From the IMG/VR virus record IMGVR_UViG_3300022723_000240, positions 1-64,000 of that record: 64,000 nucleotides of DNA; one strand, given 5' to 3'. The notes beneath the pieces were generated by a model. That model had not been told where the DNA came from, searched no databases, and saw only the letters and a program-made list of their open reading frames with translations. This DNA comes from a virus. The position numbers were made by a program, and so were the translations under genes. Below, piece after piece: positions 52,580-62,377 of this stretch. Position 1 is the stretch's first letter; every line of letters begins with the position of its first letter.

Positions 52580-53001
52580 TTCTTCTTCTTTTTAGGATCT
52601 TTTCTTGCACATATGTTACCACTATATATCCCATCTTCACATTTAGTTACCTCAAGATACTTAGAAGAGTCTTTAACCATAATCAGCATTTCATAAAAAG
52701 AATCGATATCCATTAACAGGTCGCTAAGGGCTGTCAATACTTCTTCATTATCATTATATTTTTCCATTAGTTCTCTAATGTCACTGATCAGCACTTCTGT
52801 TTTACGGAGTGCTTCACCACTAGTGACATAATACATATATGGACTTATAATTACTTTGCCATCACATTTTATATCAGGAAAACTACGACGAATGTCTGGA
52901 AACATCCAAACGTTCTTAACCTTCTTGTCTTCAGAAATTTCACCTAGTCTAGGATAAGGTGTGATTTCAATGCATTTGTCGTAATATAGTTCTAAGTCCA
53001 T
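52576..53001 (-). CDS. Hypothetical protein (141 aa)
   Basis: Not recognised. A 141-residue protein with a helical middle and a lysine-rich C-terminus (KDPKKKKK). The start follows the TAA of fcl without a gap (TAAATG), so it is coupled to the glycan operon. Confidence 0.55.
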   Translation of the reverse strand: MDLELYYDKCIEITPYPRLGEISEDKKVKNVWMFPDIRRSFPDIKCDGKVIISPYMYYVTSGEALRKTEVLISDIRELMEKYNDNEEVLTALSDLLMDIDSFYEMLIMVKDSSKYLEVTKCEDGIYSGNICARKDPKKKKK

Positions 53002-53934
53002 TTAATTCCTCTTATACCAAGATACAGTTTTAGAAAGCCCGTCTTTTAAATTTGTAGAAGGCCCCCAATCTAATATCTGCCTAGCTCTGCTAATATCAAG
53101 ACATCTTCTCATTTGGCCATTAGGTTTAGAACTATCCCATACAAACTCACCATTAAAACCCAATAGATCGCCTAAAGTTTCAACTAATTCTTTGATGGTA
53201 ATTTCTTGACCAGTGCCAATATTGATTGGTTCTATTCCTGTTTCATCCATTATAACAGCCTTATAAATAGCCTCTGCACAATCCTCAACATATAAGAATT
53301 CTCGCGACGGTGACCCATCACCCCAAACATCTACTAGATCCTCCCCACCACTAACTGCAGACTCAATCTTATTGATCATTGCTGGGATAACATGCGAGTT
53401 TTCAAGATCAAAATGATCATGGGGACCATACATATTAACAGGAACCAAATTCGCAATCTTCATTGAAAATTCAGAATATGCTGCTTGCGCACCAATTAAT
53501 CCATTCAACTTGGAGATGCCATAAGCACGATTTGTTGGCTCAGGCATGCCATGATTCATTAAATCATCTTCTGAAAATGGAACTGGGCAATGAGCAGCAT
53601 AACTGCAAACAGTTCCTATCATCACTACTTTTTTGACATTTTCAGCCAAACAGGCGTCTAGAACATTAGCAGTAATACGTGTAGTAGCGGACCACAACTG
53701 ATATGGCTTTATCTTATTTAATCCAATTCCACCACACATAGCTGCAAGATTTATAACATGAGTAATACCATTATTAGATATCCAGCTCTTTAAACTCTCA
53801 TAAACCGTAGCATCAACTTGAAAATTGCCTTCTAATCTCCTACTACCTGGGACTGCTATGACACCTTTATCTTCCAAAAAGTGCATAACATTAATTCCTA
53901 AGAAACCACTAGCACCCAATACACCTACTTTCAT
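53002..53934 (-). CDS. fcl: GDP-L-fucose synthase-like epimerase/reductase
   Basis: A 310-residue NADPH-dependent SDR of the Fcl/WcaG type, converting GDP-4-keto-6-deoxymannose (made by Gmd) to GDP-L-fucose. NAD(P)-binding GASGFLG is at residues 8-14, LAAMCGGIG and GTVCSY near 105-110, and catalytic YGISK near 139; the VWGDGSPSREFLYVED motif is typical of this family. The length is normal. It shares ATGA overlap with the GT9-like gene upstream. Confidence 0.9.
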   Translation of the reverse strand: MKVGVLGASGFLGINVMHFLEDKGVIAVPGSRRLEGNFQVDATVYESLKSWISNNGITHVINLAAMCGGIGLNKIKPYQLWSATTRITANVLDACLAENVKKVVMIGTVCSYAAHCPVPFSEDDLMNHGMPEPTNRAYGISKLNGLIGAQAAYSEFSMKIANLVPVNMYGPHDHFDLENSHVIPAMINKIESAVSGGEDLVDVWGDGSPSREFLYVEDCAEAIYKAVIMDETGIEPINIGTGQEITIKELVETLGDLLGFNGEFVWDSSKPNGQMRRCLDISRARQILDWGPSTNLKDGLSKTVSWYKRN

Positions 53935-54872
53935 TTATTCTCCTTAGCAATCCATTCAATAACCCTTGCTGGGTCTATGCTAGACTTATAAAATATATTA
54001 TTATCAGTATATCCGCACTTATTCATTAAAATCGATTCTGAAACACCGACTTCAATAATCTTAGGCTGATTAGGAGCACAACAAGCCAGCATAGTAATAC
54101 CAGAACCAACTCCGACCATAAAGTCACACAATGATAAGATCGCAATCGTCTGACGCCAAGGAATCCCACGTCCATCAACTGTACCCGGAACTATGCCTTC
54201 TTTCTTACCAGCAAAAGATATACAATGATAACCCATCCTCTTAGCCATATCTGAAAACTTTTTGAATTTATCCACTCTCCATCCAACAGGATGAGAGTAG
54301 CTGTGGTATTCTAAGGCGATACACTTTTGACCATTTACAAAATTATTAGCAAACGCCCTATCTTCTTCTGTAATCGGGGCATGTAATTTACCACCACCCC
54401 GAATAGATCCTGGAGGTCTAATCTCAGCGTTATGAAAATACTGATGAGAAATTTGCGGATAAGACCAAGTATGTGATTTCCAAACTTCTCCAAATGGATG
54501 AATTGCAGGACATAGTATTTTATCAATACCAGTTATTTCTTTCATCATAAAATTGCCAAGCTTAATACGATCTTGACCAGAAATACTTGAATTAATAGGC
54601 ATAATCATATCAAAATCTTCATTATGCTCATGAACATTAAAATAGGCACTACCAACTATAAAAGCAATTTTACAATTTGGATAGACAGTCTTATAATGCC
54701 TAGCTATCGGGGTGACATGTAGTGTATCGCCTAAATTTTTAGTCAATTTGATCAAGATGCGCATGTCTGTATTTTGGCTGCACAACCATTTAGCAGCCTC
54801 TAAAATTCTAACTTTAGCCGTTTGAAGTGGGTTTCTAATCCCTTTATCAACTCTAATAACTTTTCTACTCAT
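53931..54872 (-). CDS. GT9-like (heptosyltransferase-family) glycosyltransferase
   Basis: A 313-residue protein with a GT9-like beginning (RILIKLTKNLGDTLHVTPIA, the pattern of ADP-heptose LPS transferases) and late GSGITMLACC, the C-terminal nucleotide-binding region. It would transfer a sugar to a glycan, LPS or protein. It resembles the next gene and looks like a tandem duplicate that has diverged. Start and stop overlap its neighbours. Confidence 0.75.
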   Translation of the reverse strand: MSRKVIRVDKGIRNPLQTAKVRILEAAKWLCSQNTDMRILIKLTKNLGDTLHVTPIARHYKTVYPNCKIAFIVGSAYFNVHEHNEDFDMIMPINSSISGQDRIKLGNFMMKEITGIDKILCPAIHPFGEVWKSHTWSYPQISHQYFHNAEIRPPGSIRGGGKLHAPITEEDRAFANNFVNGQKCIALEYHSYSHPVGWRVDKFKKFSDMAKRMGYHCISFAGKKEGIVPGTVDGRGIPWRQTIAILSLCDFMVGVGSGITMLACCAPNQPKIIEVGVSESILMNKCGYTDNNIFYKSSIDPARVIEWIAKENK

Positions 54873-55774
54873 TTCTTTGAGTATCCCCTAATACACTTAT
54901 TTATCGCTTCAGCTATTTTAGCGACGTTATCTGTTTTAATGGAAACAGACGGGACACCATACATGCTTTTAACTGCTATTGCGTCTCCAATATTAATCTC
55001 AATGATAAAAGTATTGACTCCCTCGCTGCATGCTAACACACTTAATCCGCTGCCACATCCAACTAAACAACCCGCACGTTCTATCATCACTTTAGCCTGT
55101 GACCAAGTGCACCCACGGGCATCAATGCCATGTTCCAATGGCGGATCATCAACAGATGCCGTATAAACCACAGGACATTTAACAAGTTTAATTAACTCGT
55201 TATACTTATCTAATGACCAAGTACAATCATGCGGAGGTTTAGACAAAGTATAGCTGTTATACTCTAAAACTGCATATTGCCTGCCACGAAGATTATGCCT
55301 TTTACAAAATCTATCATGCCAAGAATAATCTTCTCCGCTATGAGGGAAAAACGGTTTTCTAGGAACCTTAAGCTTTTTAATCTCTGCATTATGAAGAACA
55401 TTATCCACGATGCTTCCTGCAACATCAAAACCAGAAACAGCACAAAGTGGGCACACGATTTTAAATAGGCCTAATTTTTCGAATTCTTTCTTCCAGTTTT
55501 GACGATCTTCGCTGCTCACATTATGAGGCAAATTGAACGCCACCACACCCATAGCATCTGCTGCTATACGAAATTGTTTAAAATATTTTTCGGTAATCCC
55601 CCATAGAATCATGTGATTTGGATAAACTTTACGAAGATGCCTAACAACCACTGATGAATGTAGCGTATCCCCAAAATTCTTAAGACCCTCTACAAATATA
55701 GTCTTTTCTTTGGGCCATTTAAAATGGTCCAAAGTCCTTTTTAAATTATCGATACCTTTTTCGTAAGCGTTCAT
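54869..55774 (-). CDS. GT9-like glycosyltransferase, tandem paralogue
   Basis: A 301-residue protein similar to the gene before it: KNFGDTLHSSVVVRHLRKVYPN at residues about 32-53 corresponds to KNLGDTLHVTPIARHYKTVYPN, and GCGSGLSVLACS matches VGVGSGITMLACC. ATG 55774 overlaps the TGA of the formyltransferase; the start at 55798 is less likely. Two transferases of one family imply that two linkages or acceptors may be served. Confidence 0.75.
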   Translation of the reverse strand: MNAYEKGIDNLKRTLDHFKWPKEKTIFVEGLKNFGDTLHSSVVVRHLRKVYPNHMILWGITEKYFKQFRIAADAMGVVAFNLPHNVSSEDRQNWKKEFEKLGLFKIVCPLCAVSGFDVAGSIVDNVLHNAEIKKLKVPRKPFFPHSGEDYSWHDRFCKRHNLRGRQYAVLEYNSYTLSKPPHDCTWSLDKYNELIKLVKCPVVYTASVDDPPLEHGIDARGCTWSQAKVMIERAGCLVGCGSGLSVLACSEGVNTFIIEINIGDAIAVKSMYGVPSVSIKTDNVAKIAEAINKCIRGYSKK

Positions 55775-56478
55775 GCCATCCCTGTCTCTAAAGCACATTT
55801 TGGAATCGCCAGCAATTTAAAGCCATCAACATTATAGAAAGCTCCTTCATGTGGTGGGTGCCAAAATGCTCTAGTTTTTCTTTCTACTATTAATCTATTA
55901 TCGGTGTTTTTGATCTCTCTTAAAGATTCAAAATCTTTCATACTAAAGTAAGTACCACCACTCTGAGTGATTCTTGAAACATCACCAATTTTAAACATGT
56001 TCATTACTTCTTTAAAAATGTTAAATAGTTCATAATGTGAGCGAGACGCTAAACTATAAGCTGTTTCTTGATGAGAGATATCAAATTCGTTTACTTTAAT
56101 TAAATCGCCAGTATCAATGCCACTATCAATATAATGAGCAGAAACACCCCAACTTCTCGTACCATTTAAAATTCCTCTAGTATAAGGTGCTACCCCTTTG
56201 TACTCTGGCAATGGCGCAGGGTGAAAATTGATGCACCCTAAAGCAGCACAAGATAGAATTGGTTCTTTAATAATTTTAGGATATAAAAATGACACTACTA
56301 AGTCAGGCTTAAATGCATTTCTAGTGATCCTGCCAATAAATTGCTCTTCACTTATGGCTGATGCATGAAAATCGTCATTGGAAACTAAGCATATTTTGGA
56401 AAATCGGCCACTGTCTTTGCACCATTGATAAACCAATTGCGAAGTTGGCTTGTTCTTAGTCATCAATACAATATTCAC
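55771..56478 (-). CDS. Sugar N-formyltransferase-like protein
   Basis: A 235-residue protein with the formyltransferase core: INFHPAPLPEYKG (Asn and His of the N-H-D catalytic set) and SAHYIDSGIDTGDLI (the Asp), as in methionyl-tRNA, purine and sugar formyltransferases. Next to sugar genes, a dTDP- or GDP-amino-sugar N-formyltransferase is most likely, for example making N-formyl-perosamine from the aminotransferase product. Start is GTG 56478, overlapping the TGA of the gene before it. Confidence 0.8.
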   Translation of the reverse strand: MNIVLMTKNKPTSQLVYQWCKDSGRFSKICLVSNDDFHASAISEEQFIGRITRNAFKPDLVVSFLYPKIIKEPILSCAALGCINFHPAPLPEYKGVAPYTRGILNGTRSWGVSAHYIDSGIDTGDLIKVNEFDISHQETAYSLASRSHYELFNIFKEVMNMFKIGDVSRITQSGGTYFSMKDFESLREIKNTDNRLIVERKTRAFWHPPHEGAFYNVDGFKLLAIPKCALETGMA

Positions 56479-57746
56479 CGAACAACCCCATGAATTTTGT
56501 TCTTCTCTTTTTCATAACTTCTAAATCTGGTTCTAGCATCATTAATATCTATCTGACTTTGATATAGTTCCATATGTTTTTCATCTTGCGGAGGAGTTTT
56601 ATTTCCAATCCACAATTTTAGATCTTCATATAGCTGCGCCATATCTTGGTCAGATGGCTTTTTTAATTTATGTGCCCACAAATAGGCATCTTGAGGAAAA
56701 TCAGGAAATAGTTTTTGCAACACAATGTTTTGAGCTTCTTTAGCATCATCTAACTCAGTTCTAAGTCTATCAAGTTTTTCTTTGCTTTTACGCCGATCTT
56801 CATCAGTATATTTAGCAGCAGCTTTCTTGGCCTTCGCTTCTTCAGCTTTCTTCTGCTGTTCCGCCTTTCTAGTATACATCCCTTCCGTTTTTTCATTTTT
56901 AGGCAGCATACTAGTGGCTGATTCAACAGCATCTTCTACGCTAATAAATGGGAATACTTTCAAGGCGCTGTCTGGATTACAATTGAATACTTCGAATCCA
57001 ACTGCATCAAAATGTTCTTTTAGATTACCAAACCATTCTTTCATACTATTATAAGTGTTCATATTACCGCTAATACTACCTCGATTACGATCCTGAGGGA
57101 AATGATACTTATTTTTCTCATCCATATGCAAATCAACGCCAAGAAGATATAGGCGTCTAATACCTAACAAAAACAGAATACGCACAGCTGCCATAAAAAC
57201 AGATCGCCCACCACCAACATTAGAATGATTACCCCAGTTAATTGTATCTTCATACATATACTGGTCAGTGTTTACTACTTCATTTCTGCGGTAATAAACC
57301 ACATTAGGACAATCACCTACTTTAGTTTTAGTGTCTCGCCAAGATTCACTGTCAAATAAATTCTTATGAATATGAGAGATGGGCACAATTTTTTGAATTT
57401 TAGGGTCAAGCCAAATAGAAGCCAGAAAATTCGACGGACTATCAACACATGTCCATAAATTTGGTCTAAAACTAGCAGGGCTATTATTCAAACCCATTGT
57501 TAATATTCCAGGTTGATCCAATAAGCTTCTATCGACCTGAGCAAAACTGGGGCCACTAGCGATTAAAAAAGCGTGCCCATCACGATATAATCCTTCTAAG
57601 GGAACATTAGCCAAGTTTTGAGTAAAAAACATTGGCGGAGCTGCAAAATAATCCGCAAATCTTAGATCACCATTATCATATTCAGTCCTTTTTACATTGA
57701 CTTTTTGATAGTCTTCTTCAATAGGTTGGTCATACTTTATATCCAT
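56475..57746 (-). CDS. DUF115-like glycosyltransferase-type protein
   Basis: A 423-residue protein whose N-terminal 280 residues resemble the DUF115/MAF glycosyltransferase fold: FLIASGPSFAQVD, MGLNNSPASFRP, VGGGRSVFMAAVRILFLLGIRRLYLLGVDLH. The following 85 residues are a highly charged coiled-coil (AEQQKKAEEAKAKKAAAKY). Some members of this fold transfer sialic-acid-like sugars to proteins. It opens the glycan operon on this strand. There is no good ribosome-binding site at 57746. Confidence 0.65.
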   Translation of the reverse strand: MDIKYDQPIEEDYQKVNVKRTEYDNGDLRFADYFAAPPMFFTQNLANVPLEGLYRDGHAFLIASGPSFAQVDRSLLDQPGILTMGLNNSPASFRPNLWTCVDSPSNFLASIWLDPKIQKIVPISHIHKNLFDSESWRDTKTKVGDCPNVVYYRRNEVVNTDQYMYEDTINWGNHSNVGGGRSVFMAAVRILFLLGIRRLYLLGVDLHMDEKNKYHFPQDRNRGSISGNMNTYNSMKEWFGNLKEHFDAVGFEVFNCNPDSALKVFPFISVEDAVESATSMLPKNEKTEGMYTRKAEQQKKAEEAKAKKAAAKYTDEDRRKSKEKLDRLRTELDDAKEAQNIVLQKLFPDFPQDAYLWAHKLKKPSDQDMAQLYEDLKLWIGNKTPPQDEKHMELYQSQIDINDARTRFRSYEKEKNKIHGVVR

Positions 57747-57763
57747 GCTTTAGATACTGATGC

Positions 57764-57795
57764 TCCACCCAGAAAGGCTAACATCTCTGGGTGGA
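57764..57795. terminator. 10-bp hairpin after the 911-residue virion gene
   Basis: TCCACCCAGA (57764-57773) pairs with TCTGGGTGGA (57786-57795) across a 12-base loop. It separates the minus-strand virion gene that ends at 57816 from the glycan operon. A T-run is not seen after the stem. Confidence 0.6.
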
Positions 57796-57815
57796 TCAAA
57801 AGAACCAAATATTGA

Positions 57816-60551
57816 TTAGCAGTTGATTTTCAACTGCCCAAGCATGAATTCGTTAAAGCCTTCATTTTGGTCACGTACTTCAACATCTCTAATGACCGCT
57901 CCTGGCCACATACGCAAACCAACCTTGCCCACTGGCAAGGAACTAATTGGGAAATAAGGAGTAGATACTGCCACTGGAGTTGGCAATTCAGCAGAACCTT
58001 CTGCACTTGGTGTCACCAAGAGATTGTTCCACCAGACCCACAGCTGAGATCCACGCTTCATGATCATCAATTCATTCCACTTTTCAGTAGAATCCCCAAC
58101 AGGTGCTGGCAAGAATCCGCCATCGTAGACTCTAAAATCGTCTGGATTAGACTCTACATCAGCACCAATACCGTCATTGATAAAACCAGTCTGAATAAAA
58201 GCATCGCTAATAGTGAATTCACCTGGTAAGAACCCACGGACAAAATCATCCTGGAAATTGTCAGGATCATCTAAGCTATAAGCAGTGCTCATGCTCAACG
58301 TACCAGCTAGAACTTGTAACTGAACTGACTCTTGATCAGCAGTTCTATTAATGCTAAATGATAGTCTAGTCGCAGGAGCAGTATAATCCTCATGCAACAG
58401 TTGAACGATAGTGGTGTTTTCTGACATGGCAACTAGCGCATCAGCTGTCACATCGGTAACATTGTTCACAGTTACGGCAGTGCCACTAGCAAATTGCTGA
58501 ATAAAGTCCTCATCAAATGGAAATACATCTTCCGTACCAACAAGGATAGCTCTTTCACCATCGAAAATTTTATGGTTATATTTCCAAACGATGTCTCGAT
58601 AAACTCCAGTCATGATTCTCAGAACGCCACGAGACGGTAGCTCATCCCACTCAGTACCAGTTACGACAATAAAAGGCATACTCATGAACGGGCCGGTCTC
58701 ATAAATGCCGCGTTCAGTCACCTTCATATAAAGATCTTCATAACTATCTATTGGGCCACCAGTGACGATATCAATAGGAGGGAAACTATCAATCTCTTCA
58801 GTGGGTAAGCCAACCTTAACTCTCAATAAAAAATTACCATGATTTTGGCGATCCCACAACCAAATTGGCCGGTCACTAGTACCAACAGCAGCAACATTCA
58901 TGTTAGTTGCCAGTATACCCAAATCTTTAACATCAATAACGCCATCGCTATTTAAATCTGCATCGGCATTATAAGCTGACTCATCACTGGTAGTACCAAT
59001 TAAGGCCATTAAGATGTTGAGATCATCCTCATCAACAACTCCATCACCATTCAGATCACCACGAGTATCTCGCGGAGTCTCTTGGACTTTGAGGCCAGGT
59101 ATGCTAGTATCCACGACCGCTTGAATATTATTATTAATCAACGTGCCGCCAGGCTCATAAACACCAGCAGAATTGATTTCTCCATCGTCAGCTAACAGTA
59201 AGTCATTTTCGTAGTGGGTAATACCCCAGCTATCATGTTCAAATAGTCTAACATCAGAAATAGGCTTAATCGCGGCATCTTTTTCAGTGCCAGTACCAGT
59301 AACGCCAATCACATGGTTGATATCATCACGAGACTCCAATAAATCACCAAAACGAACACCATTAGAATAAGCCCAAATATGCGACGGATTTAAATTAGGC
59401 TTTTTGTTGAAATAAGATTTAAATGTTCTGCTGCCATTGACATCACTAATTGTGAATTGGTAGAGTTCAACGACCTCACCAACGCTCAATAGCTGAACTG
59501 TCTTGTCTAATACCAGAGAAGTAGGCGTAGCATCCCCATTCTCTGGGTTATTGTATTTCCAAATATTTTGAGCTGTAAATTCTTCTCCAAGCGTTTCTTC
59601 ATCCTCTACCTGCCACATTTTTACTTTGTAGAGGTTGGTATCAAGGACTGTTTCTTCGTAACCAGTAATAATCGCATTTCGCCTAGTTATAGTCGCGCCA
59701 TTATAAAGAATAGCACCAATTAATCCAGGCTCTTGTTCCTGCATTAACTCAAACTCGATTTGCCTACCTTCTCGATCACTTCCAACATACCAAATGGCCT
59801 CCGGGATACCGTTAGACCCCGGAGTCATAGACCAACCAACATTGGTAGTCAGGTCATCGCGACGCTTCAGGATTACATGATGTTCAGCAGTATTTGACTC
59901 ATTACCATTTTCATACCTGCGGAATGTAATTGTGGGCATCATGCCCTTCTGATCGAAGAAATCAGTCGGACGATTAGGATTAAAAATCTGATTTTCTGGG
60001 TAGGTATAGATGCTAAAGGAGCCATATCCAGTGATGTCTGGCATAATGCCATTACAGCTAGGTGGTCTGACCGCTCTAGACTCTGATTCATCTTGAATCC
60101 AATAAATCTGAGCGCATTCTTCGCAATTGCAACTAAGAGGTATCGGAGAATCTACAGTAAAACGAATAACATTACCAACACGCTCCAAACTAATAAATTC
60201 ACTGCCAGCCGCTAATATGACATCGCCTTGCATCCACCCGCCATCGTCGGGGAATCCAGCACCCTGAAACCCTAAAACGCCAAGGCGAGTCTGAGTTAAG
60301 GCATCTAATCTTGCCTTATCCTCAGCGGACATCAAACCGCGTAAGAACGGAGAAGATTCTGGAATTGGATCAGTCGTTACGTGTGTCTGACCATGGAAAG
60401 CAGGAATGATTACCTGGGATTCTTTGTTGATGTATGTATTAGTTTCCAAGTCATATTGAAACGACTTTATACTGCCATCAGGACCAGATACTTCAACAAA
60501 CTGTCTGTCGACTACCGAACTAGATGGGGGTAATCCAATTTTTACTGTCAT
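57816..60551 (-). CDS. Large virion protein with dockerin-type repeats (911 aa)
   Basis: A 911-residue structural protein. The first 110 residues contain a helical segment typical of phage fibre bases (GLMSAEDKARLDAL). Residues about 495-550 are two dockerin-type units, DLNGDGVVDEDDLNIL and DLNSDGVIDVKDLGIL, each with a calcium-binding loop. The C-terminal 200 residues resemble a laminin-G/lectin-like jelly roll (KWNELMIMKRGSQLWVWWN). Probably a tail fibre or host-binding protein with a calcium-dependent module. AGAGG precedes ATG 60551. Confidence 0.75.
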   Translation of the reverse strand: MTVKIGLPPSSSVVDRQFVEVSGPDGSIKSFQYDLETNTYINKESQVIIPAFHGQTHVTTDPIPESSPFLRGLMSAEDKARLDALTQTRLGVLGFQGAGFPDDGGWMQGDVILAAGSEFISLERVGNVIRFTVDSPIPLSCNCEECAQIYWIQDESESRAVRPPSCNGIMPDITGYGSFSIYTYPENQIFNPNRPTDFFDQKGMMPTITFRRYENGNESNTAEHHVILKRRDDLTTNVGWSMTPGSNGIPEAIWYVGSDREGRQIEFELMQEQEPGLIGAILYNGATITRRNAIITGYEETVLDTNLYKVKMWQVEDEETLGEEFTAQNIWKYNNPENGDATPTSLVLDKTVQLLSVGEVVELYQFTISDVNGSRTFKSYFNKKPNLNPSHIWAYSNGVRFGDLLESRDDINHVIGVTGTGTEKDAAIKPISDVRLFEHDSWGITHYENDLLLADDGEINSAGVYEPGGTLINNNIQAVVDTSIPGLKVQETPRDTRGDLNGDGVVDEDDLNILMALIGTTSDESAYNADADLNSDGVIDVKDLGILATNMNVAAVGTSDRPIWLWDRQNHGNFLLRVKVGLPTEEIDSFPPIDIVTGGPIDSYEDLYMKVTERGIYETGPFMSMPFIVVTGTEWDELPSRGVLRIMTGVYRDIVWKYNHKIFDGERAILVGTEDVFPFDEDFIQQFASGTAVTVNNVTDVTADALVAMSENTTIVQLLHEDYTAPATRLSFSINRTADQESVQLQVLAGTLSMSTAYSLDDPDNFQDDFVRGFLPGEFTISDAFIQTGFINDGIGADVESNPDDFRVYDGGFLPAPVGDSTEKWNELMIMKRGSQLWVWWNNLLVTPSAEGSAELPTPVAVSTPYFPISSLPVGKVGLRMWPGAVIRDVEVRDQNEGFNEFMLGQLKINC

Positions 60552-60578
60552 GTCGCTAGACCTCTTTGTAGATTTGAA

Positions 60579-60836
60579 TTAAACGGTAGCTACCGACAGC
60601 CATACTGCCCTAACGTTTGAAATCTTTTTACGCTTATATAGTACGTTCTGCCTCGAATTATAGTAATACTCAGTATGGTTAGTCAATGGGTCTGGTTCCC
60701 AAAACTGAACTAACACTTTATCACCAAGTATTTTTTCAATCAGAGTTAGAGGAAGACCACCATCACTAGGTATGCCTCTTATCCTAGATAGTTCTTCAAA
60801 GAACTCTTCCCTAAAATCAACATCAGTAGCCATCAT
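60579..60836 (-). CDS. Small hypothetical protein (85 aa)
   Basis: Not recognised. An 85-residue protein starting MMATDVDF. ATG 60836 follows TATAAAATATAAA, a promoter-like AT-rich box, without a ribosome-binding site; the start at 60854 would begin inside the endonuclease gene. It is a likely partner of the 911-residue virion protein located 27 bases after it. Confidence 0.5.
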   Translation of the reverse strand: MMATDVDFREEFFEELSRIRGIPSDGGLPLTLIEKILGDKVLVQFWEPDPLTNHTEYYYNSRQNVLYKRKKISNVRAVWLSVATV

Positions 60837-60844
60837 TTTATATT

Positions 60845-62377
60845 TTATAAACACTTTTCAAATTTTAACTTGTTTTTACCCCAGACTTTGGTATACCCAT
60901 GCTTAGCAGCATAATCTTTTTCTTTCATGCCCATATTTACTGCCCTATTATATAAAGTTTTCTTATGCATTACCCATCCATCGCCATCAACATACCAATA
61001 GTCTGGCTTGACTTCACCTACTAAAACAAAATTGCTAGCTTTGTAAACAGATCCATCATGATTATAAGTGGTATCACAATAAGAAATTATCTTAGAAACT
61101 CCAGTTTTCTTAATTTCTTTAAGAGATCTAGCTATAAACCATGACCCAAAATTTTTCTTCTGAAATGAGGGGTGAATACACAGTCTACTCAATTCTTTGG
61201 CATTATTATCAATATTTTGTCTAATCATTGGACTAAAAACACAAACAGCTATCAGCTGATCTAAATAGTACGCACCAATGGCAGTACCCCCTCTACCAGC
61301 ACTACTCAAATAATGATATTTAGATAATAACTCTCTATATTCATTCGACTTTGATTTTCTTATAGCCACATCATTAAAAGAAAAGTCAACATAGTCAACA
61401 GAACTAATCCCAAGCCAATATTTTATAGTCTCTACCACTCTATCTTTAAATAGAAACTCATGATCCCAGATATACTTAACTTCGCAATTTGGAAAGTTGT
61501 TACTAATATAGGACAATTTTTGATTATCCCTTAAAATATTGCCAGGTTGACTGTGCCAATATTCTCCTTGAACTTCAATCAATATATTTTTGCAACCTGT
61601 AGGAATAACACAGTCAAATGAATACGGTCCTATACTACATTCTTTGTCATCACTGCCATCGTTTCTTTCACGAAAATATTTAACACCAAGATCATCAAGT
61701 ATAGTATAAAGAATTTCTTGTTGACTACTAACTTTTTTGGTATTATCTAGTACAACTTTCATCTTAGATCTAAATTCATCATTTTCCCATTGTTTCAGTG
61801 CAGCATTTCTTGATCTATCAATATTGCAAGACTTAGAAGCATATGATTTAAGTTTATTAATTATTGTTTGTCGATATACTTTATCGTTAGACCATTTTTC
61901 AGATATTGACTTTTTTCGTTTTTCCTTAGCATTATCTGAATGAACATTCTTCAAAAAGAATTCAGTATTACTCTTAGCAATATCAGTCATATGTTTCTTA
62001 TAAGACTCATCATTCCATTTATCAGCCATTTCTTTAGAACGTTGGGCACAAAAATCCTCGTCTGATTTTAGACTTCTTGATTTTTTAGTAATGTTACTTC
62101 TATAGTCTTCATCTTTCCATGCATTTAACGCTTTAGCACTATTACTGCATTTCTTGCATGCAGAATTATTCTTTATAGCGCGATACAAACTGCTCTTATT
62201 TTTAAAAACTATCTTTTCATCACATTTAGGGCATTTGTAAGCATCATGTTTCTTCAGCTTTTTTGAATTACACTTTTTACATAATGAGCCATTTCTTATT
62301 GAATTATTTAATGATCTTTTAGAGCTATAATTTATTATAGAATGGCACTTTGGACATAATTTTTCGAAAGATTCCAT
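60845..62377 (-). CDS. Composite endonuclease with zinc fingers and GNAT/Mom-like domain
   Basis: A 510-residue multidomain protein. Residues 1-75 hold two CxxC zinc ribbons with a similar helical linker. Residues about 85-215 contain four short repeats (WKDEDYRSN, WNDESYKKH, WSNDKVYRQ, WENDEFRSK), resembling NUMOD DNA-binding units. Residues 220-325 resemble the Vsr/EDxHD-type nuclease of homing endonucleases (FDCVIPTGCKNILIEVQGEYWH). The rest looks like a GNAT fold of the Mom type (YHYLSSAGRGG, SFQKKNFGSW). It starts right after the gmd stop (TAAATG). Confidence 0.65.
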   Translation of the reverse strand: MESFEKLCPKCHSIINYSSKRSLNNSIRNGSLCKKCNSKKLKKHDAYKCPKCDEKIVFKNKSSLYRAIKNNSACKKCSNSAKALNAWKDEDYRSNITKKSRSLKSDEDFCAQRSKEMADKWNDESYKKHMTDIAKSNTEFFLKNVHSDNAKEKRKKSISEKWSNDKVYRQTIINKLKSYASKSCNIDRSRNAALKQWENDEFRSKMKVVLDNTKKVSSQQEILYTILDDLGVKYFRERNDGSDDKECSIGPYSFDCVIPTGCKNILIEVQGEYWHSQPGNILRDNQKLSYISNNFPNCEVKYIWDHEFLFKDRVVETIKYWLGISSVDYVDFSFNDVAIRKSKSNEYRELLSKYHYLSSAGRGGTAIGAYYLDQLIAVCVFSPMIRQNIDNNAKELSRLCIHPSFQKKNFGSWFIARSLKEIKKTGVSKIISYCDTTYNHDGSVYKASNFVLVGEVKPDYWYVDGDGWVMHKKTLYNRAVNMGMKEKDYAAKHGYTKVWGKNKLKFEKCL

